In this document: positions 15,718 through 26,400 of the stretch, piece by piece
Position numbering within the stretch: position 1 is the stretch's first letter
Layout: each line of letters starts with the position of its first letter
Assembly (NCBI GenBank): GCA_964633205.1
Contig: CAZWFN010000048.1
Coordinates: 1-39,656 of the forward strand
From: CAYVQE01 sp964633205
GTDB lineage: Bacteria > Myxococcota > B64-G9
Reading direction: 5' to 3'
Length of the DNA: 39,656 nt
Made by a program: the position numbers and the translations under genes
Notes under the pieces: model-generated
The model's database searches: none
Told to the model about the DNA's origin: nothing
The model's input: the letters and a program-made list of their open reading frames with translations, nothing else

Positions 15718-16894
15718 ATGGCGACCGAAGCGGTGATTCTGAGTGCGGCCCGGACCGCGGTGGGCACCTTTGGCGGCGGCCTCAAGGGCGTGTCGGCCGT
15801 GGAGCTGGGCACCATCGCGGTGCGCGAGGCCATGGCCCGGGCCGGCGTCGAACCCGGACAGGTGGAAGAGGTGCTGCTGGGCTGCGTGTTGCAGGCCGGT
15901 CAGGGACAGAGCGTGGGCCGGCAGGTGGCCATCCACGCCGGCATCCCCCAGCAGGTGCCCTCGCTGACCATCAACAAGGTCTGCGGCTCGGGCCTGCGCA
16001 GCGTTTCGCTGGCGGCGCAGATCATCAAGGCCGGCGACGCCGACATCGTGGTGGCCGGCGGCACCGAGAACATGAGCGCCGCGCCCTTCGCCGTGCCCAA
16101 GGCCCGCTGGGGCGCCCGCATGGGCGACAAGCCCTTCGTCGACCTGATGATCCGCGACGGCCTGTGGGAGATCTTCAACGACTACCACATGGGCCTGACC
16201 GCCGAGAACATCGCCGAGCGCTACGGGCTCGGCCGCGAGGAGCAGGACGAATTCGGCCTGCGCAGCCAGCAGCGGGCGCTGGCGGCCATAGCGGCCGGGC
16301 GCTTCAGCGACGAGATCGTGGCGGTCGAGGTGCCGCAGCGCAAGGGCGACCCGGTGCTGTTCGACACCGACGAGCACCCGCGCCAGACCTCGCTGGACAA
16401 GCTGGCCAAGCTCAAACCGGCCTTCAAGAAAGACGGCACGGTCACCGCGGGCAACGCCTCGGGCATCAACGACGGCGCGGCCGCGCTGGTGGTCGCCTCG
16501 GCGGCGGCCGCCGAGAAGCTGGGCCGCGAGCCGCTGGCGCGCATCCGCTCCTACGGTGCGGCCGGGGTGGACCCTGCCTACATGGGCCTGGGCCCCATCC
16601 CGGCCAGCCGCCAGGCGCTGGAGCGGGCCGGGCTGGGCGTGGGCGATCTGGATCTGATCGAGGCCAACGAGGCCTTCGCCGCCCAGTCGCTGGCCGTAAT
16701 CCGCGATCTGGAGCTGCCGGCCGACATCACCAACGTCAACGGCGGCGCCATCGCCCTGGGCCACCCCATCGGCGCCTCGGGCGCGCGCATCCTGACCACC
16801 CTGCTGTACGAGATGAAAAAGCGCGACGCCAAGCGCGGCCTGGCCACCCTGTGCATCGGCGGCGGCCAGGGCTGCGCCCTGATCGCCGAGCGGG
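15718..16894 (+). CDS. Acetyl-CoA C-acetyltransferase (thiolase), second copy, 3' end in the gap
   Basis: 392 residues are visible from ATG 15718, with a GAGGTGGAG ribosome site; the frame then enters the run of N. The last visible residues are LIAER, where thiolases normally end, so only a few residues are missing. The active site is intact: Cys89 in NKVCGSG, NEAF, GGAIALGHPIGASGAR and LCIGGGQG. It aligns with the upstream thiolase along its whole length. It differs notably in the loop before the catalytic Cys (LQAGQGQSVGRQ versus LPHNMGQNPARQ), so the pair likely arose by an old duplication and may differ in substrate or direction. It is probably cotranscribed with the first copy. Confidence 0.92.
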
Positions 16895-16994
16895 NNNNNN
16901 NNNNNNNNNNNNNNNNNNNNNNNNNNNNNNNNNNNNNNNNNNNNNNNNNNNNNNNNNNNNNNNNNNNNNNNNNNNNNNNNNNNNNNNNNNNNNN
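16895..16994. other. Assembly gap of exactly 100 N
   Basis: One hundred N in a row is the usual placeholder for a scaffold join of unknown size. It removes the end of the second thiolase and the start of the following lipoprotein. Any gene or terminator in between is unseen, so the adjacency of the flanking genes is inferred by scaffolding only. Confidence 0.97.
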
Positions 16995-17573
16995 AAGACC
17001 ATCGAAACACTGATCGCGCTCGGCTTGACGGGTTGCCTGGCGCTGGGTGGCTGCGGCGGTGACGGCGACGGCAATGGCGGCGGCGGCGACGACGAGGTCT
17101 GCAACAACAAGACGTGCATCTGCGAGTCGGGCGAGAGCTGCGACATCGACTGTGCCGGCGGCGGCTGCAACGTCAACTGCGAGGAAGATGCGACCTGCGA
17201 CGTGGACTGCTCCGACACCGGCGGCTGCATCACCACCTGTGCCGAGGGCAGCACCTGCGACGTGCTCTGCGACGAGTCCTGCGGCACCACCTGTTTCGGC
17301 GCTCAGTGCTCGTCCGACTGCAGCGGCGGTTCTTGCTCCGACTTCTGCAGCGGCGGCAGCTGCGACTTCTCCTGCGGCGGCGGCAGCTGCACCTACGACT
17401 GCAGCGGTGGCAGCTGCGACGTCGACTGCCCCGGCGGCTCGTGCACGGTGCGCTGCGACGCCGAGCTGCCGTGCAGCGTCAACTGCCCAGACAGTTGCAC
17501 CGCGCTTTGCGGCTTCGCCGAGGCCACCGACTGCGGCGGCGGAGTGTGGGTCTGCAACCAGGACTGCCCCTAA
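16995..17573 (+). CDS. Cys-rich repeat lipoprotein, 5' end in the gap
   Basis: 192 residues visible. The frame opens inside a signal peptide (KTIETLIALGLTGCLALGGC), so probably only the initiator Met and a residue or so are missing. LALGGC is a good lipobox. After an Asp/Gly spacer the protein is a ladder of more than 30 Cys with alternating C-x(4)-C and C-x(3)-C spacing (CSGGSCDFSCGGGSCTYDC). No other domain is visible and the protein ends with NQDCP. Similar Gly/Ser/Asp-Cys ladders occur in Myxococcota lipoproteins of unknown function. A disulfide-stapled surface rod or a metal-binding protein are both possible. It is distinct in repeat type from the giant Cys-rich protein at the left edge. 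Confidence 0.85.
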   Translation, partial: KTIETLIALGLTGCLALGGCGGDGDGNGGGGDDEVCNNKTCICESGESCDIDCAGGGCNVNCEEDATCDVDCSDTGGCITTCAEGSTCDVLCDESCGTTCFGAQCSSDCSGGSCSDFCSGGSCDFSCGGGSCTYDCSGGSCDVDCPGGSCTVRCDAELPCSVNCPDSCTALCGFAEATDCGGGVWVCNQDCP

Positions 17574-17586
17574 CGGCGGTCCTCGC

Positions 17587-17611
17587 GCGGCGCCCGCCCG
17601 GCGGGCGCCGC
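17587..17611 (+). terminator. GC hairpin after the Cys-rich lipoprotein gene
   Basis: Eleven-base perfect arms around CCG (core GGCGCCCGC/GCGGGCGCC), 14 bases after the stop and 16 bases before the dinB start. There is no U-tract, so it is a terminator-like stem and not a textbook intrinsic terminator. Confidence 0.45.
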
Positions 17612-17627
17612 TGAGCCCATCCGCACC

Positions 17628-18797
17628 ATGGCCGTCGTATTCCACCTCGACATGGACGCCTTCTACGCGGCCATCGAGCAGCTCGACCAGCCCGCGCTGC
17701 GCGGCCGGCCGGTGATCGTGGGCGGTCCGGTCAAGCGCGGGGTGGTCTCGACCGCCTCTTACGAGGCGCGCCCCTTCGGGGTCCACTCGGCCATGCCCAT
17801 GGCCCGCGCGCTGCAGCTCTGCCCGCAGGCGGTGGTGCTGCCGGTGCGCATGGAGCGCTACGCCGCGGTCAGCCGCCAGCTGATGGAGGTGCTGGCCGGC
17901 TACAGCCCGCGCATCGAACCGCTCAGCCAGGACGAGGCGTTTCTGGACATGAGCGGCACCGAGCGCATGTTCGGCCCGCCGCCCGTGGCGGCCCGGCGCA
18001 TCCAGCAACACGTGGCCCGGGCCACCGGCCTGAGCTGCGCGGTCGGCGTGGCCGGCAACAAGTTCCTGGCCAAGCTGGCCTCGGACCTGGACAAGCCGGG
18101 CGGCATCACCTGTGTGCCCTGCGGCCGCGAGCGGGAGTTCATCGCCCCGCTGCCGGTGCGCCGCATCTGGGGGGTGGGCCCCAAGGCGGCCGAGCGGCTC
18201 GAACGCCTGGGCCTGCGCCGCATCGGCGACGTGGCCGCAGCCGATCCAGCCTGGCTGCAGGCCGAGCTCGGCGGCCTGGGCACCCACATCCAGGCCCTGG
18301 CCTGCGGCCTGGACCAGCGGCCGGTGCTGGCCGAACGCGAACGCAAGTCGGTGGGCTCGGAGCACACCCTGGAACACGACATCCGTGGTCGCGGCCCGGT
18401 GGAGCAGCACCTGCGCCGGGCCTGCGAGCAGGTGGCCCGCCACCTGCGGCGCAAGGGCCTGCGGGCCAGCGGGGTGCGGGTCAAGCTGCGCTACGCCGGC
18501 AGCTTCCAGCTGGCCACCCGCGATGGCCGGTTGCCGCTGGCCTGCGACGACTCGGCCACCCTGTTCGCCACCGCCCGCGCGCTGCTGGATCGGTTGGATC
18601 TACGAGCGCCGATTCGGCTGGTGGGCGCGGCCGCCACCCAGCTGACCGAACCGGCCCAGCCGGCCCAGGGCGACCTGTTCGCCCAGGCGCAGTCCGAGCG
18701 CCAGGCCCGGCTGGAGCGGACCCTGGACGCCATCCGCGATCGCTTCGGGGAGCGGATCGAACGAGCCGGAGGGTGGTGCGGGGAGGACGAGGACTGA
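17628..18797 (+). CDS. dinB: DNA polymerase IV (Y-family translesion polymerase)
   Basis: 389 residues. Translesion DNA synthesis across damaged template in the cytoplasm. Catalytic residues are clear: D8 in HLDMDAFYAAIE, then D102 and E103 in PLSQDEAFLDMSG. The steric-gate position is Tyr13. SYEARPFGV fits the fingers motif, and IWGVGPKAAERLERLGL is the thumb helix-hairpin-helix. The little-finger domain spans about 240-345. QGDLF near residue 350 matches the beta-clamp-binding motif. No clear ribosome site precedes the ATG and no SOS box is evident in the short upstream gap. It is convergent with the short coiled-coil gene across 24 bases. lexA/recA and imuB/dnaE2 are not nearby. Confidence 0.95.
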   Translation: MAVVFHLDMDAFYAAIEQLDQPALRGRPVIVGGPVKRGVVSTASYEARPFGVHSAMPMARALQLCPQAVVLPVRMERYAAVSRQLMEVLAGYSPRIEPLSQDEAFLDMSGTERMFGPPPVAARRIQQHVARATGLSCAVGVAGNKFLAKLASDLDKPGGITCVPCGREREFIAPLPVRRIWGVGPKAAERLERLGLRRIGDVAAADPAWLQAELGGLGTHIQALACGLDQRPVLAERERKSVGSEHTLEHDIRGRGPVEQHLRRACEQVARHLRRKGLRASGVRVKLRYAGSFQLATRDGRLPLACDDSATLFATARALLDRLDLRAPIRLVGAAATQLTEPAQPAQGDLFAQAQSERQARLERTLDAIRDRFGERIERAGGWCGEDED

Positions 18798-18821
18798 GCT
18801 GAAAATCCCGCGGCGGTCGGC

Positions 18822-19124
18822 TCAGCCGGCTGTGGACGATTCCTCTTCTTCGGGCTCGACCCGGTGCTGCAGCTCGTCGAGGTTGCTCTCGACCCGGCCG
18901 AGCTTGCGCCGCAGGTTCGACACCTCTTCCTTGGTGGCCAGGTTGAGCGAATCGGCCAGCAGCCGCAAGTGTTGCTCGACGTGGGTGCGCATCTGGCCCT
19001 GCAGCTCGAATCCCTTGGCGATGGTGTTCATCACCCGCGGGTCGGACATCAGCTTGGTGAACTTGGGGTTGGACATCAGCTTCATGGCCTGGTTCATGGC
19101 CATCTGCTTGAACTGATCGATCAT
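18822..19124 (-). CDS. Short coiled-coil protein, phasin-like
   Basis: 100 residues from ATG 19124, with the purine-rich site GGAAGGAAGAG upstream; the longer in-frame version adds only Arg/Ala-rich non-coding-looking residues. The N-terminal half is Met/Lys-rich amphipathic helix (FKQMAMNQAMKLMSNPKFTKLMSDPRVM). The C-terminal half is a heptad coiled coil (KEEVSNLRRKLGRVESNLDELQHRV) with an acidic tail. This layout recalls phasins and PhaF-type proteins that coat polyhydroxyalkanoate granules. The resemblance is by pattern only, and I am not confident of the family. Thiolases 2-4 kb away would fit such a pathway, but no PHA synthase or reductase is present. Confidence 0.7.
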   Translation of the reverse strand: MIDQFKQMAMNQAMKLMSNPKFTKLMSDPRVMNTIAKGFELQGQMRTHVEQHLRLLADSLNLATKEEVSNLRRKLGRVESNLDELQHRVEPEEEESSTAG

Positions 19125-19137
19125 CGCTCTTCCTTCC

Positions 19138-19153
19138 CGCCCCGCTCGGGGCG
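19138..19153 (-). terminator. Small GC hairpin between ABC-F gene and coiled-coil gene
   Basis: CGCCCC-GCTC-GGGGCG stem, 64 bases after the ABC-F stop and 13 bases before the coiled-coil ATG. It has no U-tract, so it is only a weak candidate for termination or attenuation. Confidence 0.25.
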
Positions 19154-19217
19154 CTGCGGCCCGATGGCGTGTCAGTGTTTCACGAAAGGCAACCGGGAAC
19201 AAGCGCGGCCGGGACCA

Positions 19218-21119
<1,902 letters not shown>

Positions 21120-21169
21120 CGGATCGTGCTGAGCAAGCCGGAGGTGCAGCGGCAGACCCGGCGCCGGGC

Positions 21170-21994
21170 CTAGCGGGCCCGCCGGCGGCGCGGCCGCCGG
21201 CGGCGCTTCTTGACGTCCGGCTTCTCGTCGGCCTCGGTCTCCCCCTTGGCAGCGGCCTGGTCCTGGCCGGCTGCGCCCGCCTCTTCCCCGCCGGCGGCCT
21301 CGCCGGGGGCCGCCTCGTCCGCCTCGTCCCCGGTGGCGTCGCCGGCCGGCTCGCCGGCGGCGCCTGGCTCCACTGCCGCCGGGGCGCCGGCGGCCGGCTG
21401 CGCGGCCGGGGGCGGCTTCTTGTCGACGCCGGGCTCGTCCTTGGCCAGGAACCCGTAATAAATCAGCAGGAAGATGCCCGTGCCGATCACCAGCGCCCCG
21501 AGGATGAACAGGATGATGCGCTTGATCTTGGAGCCGGTCGAGACCCCGGCGGCCGCCATGAAGAACTGGGTCTGGCCCGGCGCATTGGGATCCGGCTCGG
21601 GCTTGGCCGGGCCCGGCTTGGGCACCCCCGCCGAGGCCAGCGCCTCCTTGGCCGGAACCGGACCGCCGGCCGGCTGCTGCGGCTTCGGCGGTCGCACCGG
21701 CTTTTGCGGCTGGGGGGCCGGCTGGGCCGGCTGGATCGGTTGGGCCGGCTGGGCCGGCTGGGCCGCTCGCTGCGGCTGCACCGGCTGGGCCGGCTGGCCC
21801 GGCTGCTGTGGTCGAGCCGGTTTTTGCGCCGGCTGCTGGGGTTGCGCCGGCTGCTGGGGTTGCACCGGCTGCGGCGGCGCTGCCGGCTGGGCCGGTTGTG
21901 GAGCCTGCTCCGCCCCGGCCAGCGCCTGGCCGCACTTGGCGCAGAACTTGGCTCCGTCCGGGTTCTGGCTGCCGCAGTTGGAACAAAATGCCAT
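21170..21994 (-). CDS. Zinc-ribbon protein with Pro/Gln-rich linker and one membrane span
   Basis: 274 residues from ATG 21994, with GGAGG 8 bases upstream. The N-terminal zinc ribbon is complete (C4, C7, C18, C21: FCSNCGSQNPDGAKFCAKCG). Residues about 32-110 are a low-complexity run of PAQPxQP-type repeats. A transmembrane helix lies at about 158-181 (IKRIILFILGALVIGTGIFLLIYYG). After it come an Ala/Gly/Glu/Asp-rich acidic stretch and a terminal basic block (KKRRRRPRRRRAR). The ribbon should be cytoplasmic and the tail outside. Function is unknown; the ribbon-linker-span design parallels the kinase at the left of the window. It is upstream of the ABC-F gene on the same strand, 50 bases apart, so cotranscription is possible. 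Confidence 0.85.
   Translation of the reverse strand: MAFCSNCGSQNPDGAKFCAKCGQALAGAEQAPQPAQPAAPPQPVQPQQPAQPQQPAQKPARPQQPGQPAQPVQPQRAAQPAQPAQPIQPAQPAPQPQKPVRPPKPQQPAGGPVPAKEALASAGVPKPGPAKPEPDPNAPGQTQFFMAAAGVSTGSKIKRIILFILGALVIGTGIFLLIYYGFLAKDEPGVDKKPPPAAQPAAGAPAAVEPGAAGEPAGDATGDEADEAAPGEAAGGEEAGAAGQDQAAAKGETEADEKPDVKKRRRRPRRRRAR
21680..21901 (-). repeat. Low-complexity Pro/Gln/Ala-coding repeats
   Basis: Irregular repeats of a GGCTGGGCC-type core (plus strand) encode PAQP and PQQP units of the zinc-ribbon protein's linker. Copies are imperfect and in frame. Confidence 0.7.
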
Positions 21995-22306
21995 CGCCTG
22001 ACCCTCCAAGCCGTTCTCCGTGGGATGTCGCCCCGGCGGCGACGCTGCACCGCCGACGCCACCCGCTGCGCCCCTCGTGCGGGACACAGACCTCGCGGAT
22101 CGATAATACACATCGTCGGGCCCGTCAAGAACCGCAGCCCGGCCCGCCCGCGGCCACAGCTGTGTGACCAACGAATTTGCGCCATCGTATCATGCAATTG
22201 AGGCGATTGCACCCAGTCGCCCGCGGCTCCGGACCAGCGCCTGGTCCCCCCGCGGGGCTGGGCTGGAGAGCGCCGGGTCGCGGTTGATGAGCCGGACGAC
22301 CGTTTG
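21995..22306. other. Intergenic region upstream of the zinc-ribbon gene
   Basis: 312 bases between the zinc-ribbon start and the stop of the VWA gene. An A+T-richer patch holds, on the minus strand, TTGACG (22128-22123) and TATTAT (22108-22103), but their spacing is only 14 bases, so the promoter call is weak. A TGCAAT/ATTGCA inverted repeat with a 7-base centre lies at 22193-22211. No open frame here looks coding. Confidence 0.4.
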
Positions 22307-23302
22307 TCAGCGCAGCCGGATGCGGCCGACCTCGAAGTCGGGTTTGCGGGCGGGGTCGCAGCCGGGGCCGAAGCCGGTGGCGTCGAAGGTGTGGCTCAGC
22401 GCGCCCGCCTGCTCACCGTGGATGGCCTCGACGCGTAGCTGGTGGCTGCCGGCCCGCGACGGGCTGCAGTAGGACAGCAGGTAGAACTTGCGCGCCGCCG
22501 CCTCGATCAGCGACGCCACCCGGTCGAAGGCGGTGCCGATCTGGGCCAGCTCGGTGGCTTTGACGAAGCCGGACGCGCCGAGCTGCTGCAGCTGGTCGAC
22601 CGCGATCTCGCCGCCGAGCCCGATGGCGAACACGTTGATGTCCGCTTCGTCCAGCCGGGCGTACATGGCGGCCTCGCGCACGCGGTGGGCCCGGTCGGTG
22701 CCGTCGGTGAACACCACCAGGGTGCCGAAACGCAGCGGCTGCTCGGCCCGGCCCATCCGCTTCTCGAGCACGTCCACCGCCGCCACCACCGCCCCGTTCA
22801 GGTTGGTCGAGGGATCGCGCACCCGGTGGCGCTTCAGCCGGCGCAAACCGGCCTTGATCTTGGCCGATCGGGTGCTGAAGCCGGTCAGCGGGACCAGATC
22901 CGCCGAGCCGTCGAAGCCGAACACCGCCATGTGGTGCGAGCGGGTCACCCGATCGGCAAAGGCGCTGGCGGCGTCGATCAGCGCGGGCATGGAGCCGCTC
23001 TCGGTGATGGAGCCCGACAGATCCAACAGCAGCACGGTGAAGTGGACCACCGCCACCTCGGGGTTGAGGATGGTCTGCTGCGACTCGTAGGGCGAGATGA
23101 GCTGATCGTCCTCGTAGATGCGGAACATCTCGGCGGTCATGCCGGGCACGGGCTTGCCGTCACGCGTCTCGACCGAGAAGTACAGCGCCACGTTGGACGG
23201 CTTCTGCACGCTGGCGTTGTGCAGCTGCAGCTTCAGCCCGCTGCAGCCCAGCGCGGCCAGAGCCGCGGAACAGACCAGAACCCGTCCCGCTGTTCGGAGC
23301 AT
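22307..23302 (-). CDS. von Willebrand factor A domain lipoprotein
   Basis: 331 residues. A lipoprotein signal ends LAALGC (Cys20). A short beta domain follows (VALYFSVETRDGKPVPGMTAEMFRIYED), then a VWA domain at about 85-280. The metal-ion-dependent adhesion site is complete: DLSGS at 94-98, the downstream Thr in DPSTNLNGAV, and the aspartate in FTDGTD. The C-terminal region (FYLLSYCSPSRAGSHQLRVEA) is the beta-rich extension seen in VWFA-related proteins of this type. VWA domains bind protein ligands through a divalent cation, so this lipoprotein probably takes part in an envelope complex. GGGAGG lies 6 bases before the ATG. It is 109 bases downstream of the 1514-residue gene on the same strand and may be coexpressed with it. 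Confidence 0.9.
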   Translation of the reverse strand: MLRTAGRVLVCSAALAALGCSGLKLQLHNASVQKPSNVALYFSVETRDGKPVPGMTAEMFRIYEDDQLISPYESQQTILNPEVAVVHFTVLLLDLSGSITESGSMPALIDAASAFADRVTRSHHMAVFGFDGSADLVPLTGFSTRSAKIKAGLRRLKRHRVRDPSTNLNGAVVAAVDVLEKRMGRAEQPLRFGTLVVFTDGTDRAHRVREAAMYARLDEADINVFAIGLGGEIAVDQLQQLGASGFVKATELAQIGTAFDRVASLIEAAARKFYLLSYCSPSRAGSHQLRVEAIHGEQAGALSHTFDATGFGPGCDPARKPDFEVGRIRLR

Positions 23303-23411
23303 GCCCGCCTCCCATCGTCGGTTGCAAACCCGGCCATCATCGCCCAGCGCGCCTGCTGGATCAAGCCGCGGCGGGCTCCCCGGGTGCCCTGGTTGAGCTG
23401 CGCCGCAGGGC

Positions 23412-26400
23412 TCACAGGCCGCTGAGGATGGACTGGAAGTGGGGCGGGGTCTCGTCGCCGGCGGCGGCCTTGGTCTCGGCGGCGCTCTCCAGGTAGCGCA
23501 CCAGGGCGCGGTAGCGCCGGTCGTGGCGGGCGGCCGGATTGAGCGCCAGGGCCTGTTTCAGGTGTTGCTGGGCCTTGTTCAGGTTGCCGTTGACCTTGTA
23601 GCACTGGGCGATGGCCAGCCGGGCGCGAAACTGCTCGGCCGGCCCGGCGGCCAGCTCCAGCGCCTGCTGGAACTCCACCAGGGCGCGCAGCATCCGACCG
23701 CGCCCGGCCAGGGCGCTGCCCAGGCCGTAGCGGCCGGCGAAGGAGTCCTGTCCTTCGAGCGCCCGGCGGTAGGCGTCCGCGGCGTCCTCGAACAGGCCGC
23801 TCTTGACCAGCACGGCGGCGCGCTCGAGCGCAGCGCGCGGATCGCCGCCGCCGCCCCGCTCGGCGCCGGCCAGCGCCTGCACCTGCCGGCCGTAGCCGGT
23901 CAAGACCTTCTCGCCGGCGCGCTGCAGGCCGGCCAGCGCCGGTGCGGCCGGGCCCGCGTCCACCGCCGGGCGGGTGGCCGGCGGATACTGCTGCCAGGCC
24001 TGACGCACCAGCAGCACCTGCTCGCCGGTGGGGCGATACTTGCCGTGGAAGTTCTCGGCCCCGCGGCTCCAGGCCTGCTCGAAGCGCTCGGCGCGGCCCA
24101 GCACCGTGGTCTCCAGCGGCACCCACAGCCGCCCGTCGCGCTCGACCGTCTTGCGCCGGTCGACCGGGAAGGCGGCCCGGTTCTCGACGCGCACCCCGGA
24201 GTCGAACATCATGAACACGTGCCCCGCCACCGGCAGCACGGCGGTGGCCACGTTGAGGTTCTCCAGCACCGAGGCGAACAGCACGGTCAGATCGTCGCAG
24301 TCGCCGGTCTTGCGCGCCAGGGTCTGGGAGGGGAACTGCACCGTGTCCAGCGCGCCGGCCTCCAGGCTGGAAAAGGGCCGCTCCGGGTCCGGCTTGTACT
24401 GCAAGCCCAACTCGCTCAGGGCGGCGAAGGTGTACCAGGCCAGCAGGTAGTTGCGCAGCGGATGGGCGCGGTTGGCCTGGGCCGGCCGCTGCTCGGCAAA
24501 GGCGCGGTACAGCCCGGCGGCCAGCTTCTGCACCGCCGGGTCGCGGCCGTTGATGAATGCGGCCAGCCGCGCGGGCTGGTCCCAGACCAGGGCATTGGCA
24601 TCCAGCAGCTGCAGCGGGAAGGAGCGCCGGGTGGAGCGCTCCACCTGCTGGTAGCTGTAGCGCGCCTCGACCACCGCCTGCACCTGGCGGCGGCCCTCGT
24701 GGGTCAGCACCGCATCGGAAAAGGGTGCCCGCACCTTGACCCAGCGCGACTCGCCGGCCGCCAGCTTCACCCGGGAGGTGGCCGGCTGCTCGAACAGATC
24801 CTCGATCTTGAGCTCCAGGTCGACCTCCACCGGCTCGTCGCGGGTGTTCTCCAGCCGCACCCGGCCCAGCCCGACCTTCTCGTAGCGCGGGCTCTGGGCC
24901 GGGAAGATGCGCTGGAACTCGCCGTCGCGGATCTTGATGACGGTGACGTCCCTGGTATAGACGCTGAAGCGCACCTCGGCCGGGCTGGGGTCCACGTGGC
25001 CCGAGGCATCGCGGCTCTGGACCTGGATGCGGTGCACGCCCTCGTCCAGGATCTCGGGCGTGATCATGCCGTTGTCGTCGGACCAGGCGGTCCACTGGCC
25101 CTCGTCGACCTTGAAGCGGTACTGCACCGGCTCGAAGTCCCAGGGATCCTTGGCCACCGCGGTGATGGCCACCGTGTTGGCCGGCACCCGCACCACCTCG
25201 CCGCCCAGAAAGCGCCGCTCCAACGCATCGCCCTGGCTCTGCTTCCAGAGGGCGCCGGCGCGCAGGCTGGCCACCGCGGTCTCGGGCGGCAGGGCCAGGC
25301 GCTTTTCATCGCGCACCGCCCGGCGCAGCACGCTGAAGATCGGGGTGTCGGGCCGGGAGAAGGGCCGCTGGGGCACCAGCCATATCTCGCCGGCGGCGCT
25401 GGCCAGCAGGGCCACCGGCGGGATGCCCATGATCGCCGCAGGGTGGGCCTCGGGCGCCTGGTGGTAGGTCCAGCGGCGCCAGCGATCCTTTTCCAGCACA
25501 TCGACATAGGAGGGGTAGCCGGCCAGCACCCGGCCGCGGCCGTCGACGCTGACCGCGCTCGCCGGGTACCAGGGCCAGTAGTCGCGGCCGAAGCTCAGCG
25601 GGCGGAAGGCCCGGCCCTCGCGGCGCAGGATGCCGTAGGAGGTGGCCAGCAGCAGCCGGCCGCGGCCGTCCACGGCCAGATCGCGCACCGTCACGCTGCC
25701 GCGGGCGTGGCCCTGCCCGGCCCGCAGGTCGCCGTAGTAGTGGACGAAGGGTTCGCGAAAGGCGGTCCAGCGGCCCTGCTGCCAGCGGTACAGCGGCGGG
25801 GTCATCTGCTCCGCATCGGGCGCGCTGTCCGGCGGCTGCAGCGCCGCCCAGACCACCCCGCCGGGCGCCGCCGCCAGCGCGCCGATGGCGCCGGTTGGCG
25901 CGTCGGCACCGCCGAGCGCGGTCAATCGACCGGAGCGCAGGCGGACCACCCCCTGCGGCGTGCCGGCGAACACCGTCTCGCCGGCCACCGCCAGCCGGTG
26001 CAGCGGCAGCTCGGAGCGGATGCAGCGGAAGCCGTCGCCCTGGGCCACGGCCAGCCCGTCCAGGGTGGCGGCCAGCGGGCGGCCGGCGCGCAGGGCCACG
26101 TCGAAGACCTGCTGCGAGCACAGCCCCTGCTCGACCCCGTAGCGCTGCCAGCGCATGCCGGCGTAGCGCATCAGGCCGTACTGGGTGGCGGCCCAGATGC
26201 GGCCCTCGGCATCCTCGACCAGGGCGCGCACCCAGCGGCCGAGGAAGGCGCGCGAGCTGGACAGCATGCGCGGATCGCGGGTCGGGTTGGTGGAATCGGG
26301 CGGCTGCATGCCGAGCTTGTAGCTGACGATCTGGGCCTCGGGCAGCTCGGGCGGCCGGGGCCCGGCGGGTGGGAAGGCAGGCCGGCCGCGGCGTACGGCC

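Noticed and set aside
18822..19124. Definite phasin of a polyhydroxyalkanoate operon
   Set aside because: Only the coiled-coil layout matches; no PHA synthase, reductase or depolymerase is in the window, so only 'phasin-like' is used.
22103..22128. Sigma-70 promoter upstream of the zinc-ribbon gene
   Set aside because: The two elements are recognisable, but a 14-base spacer is too short for a confident call.
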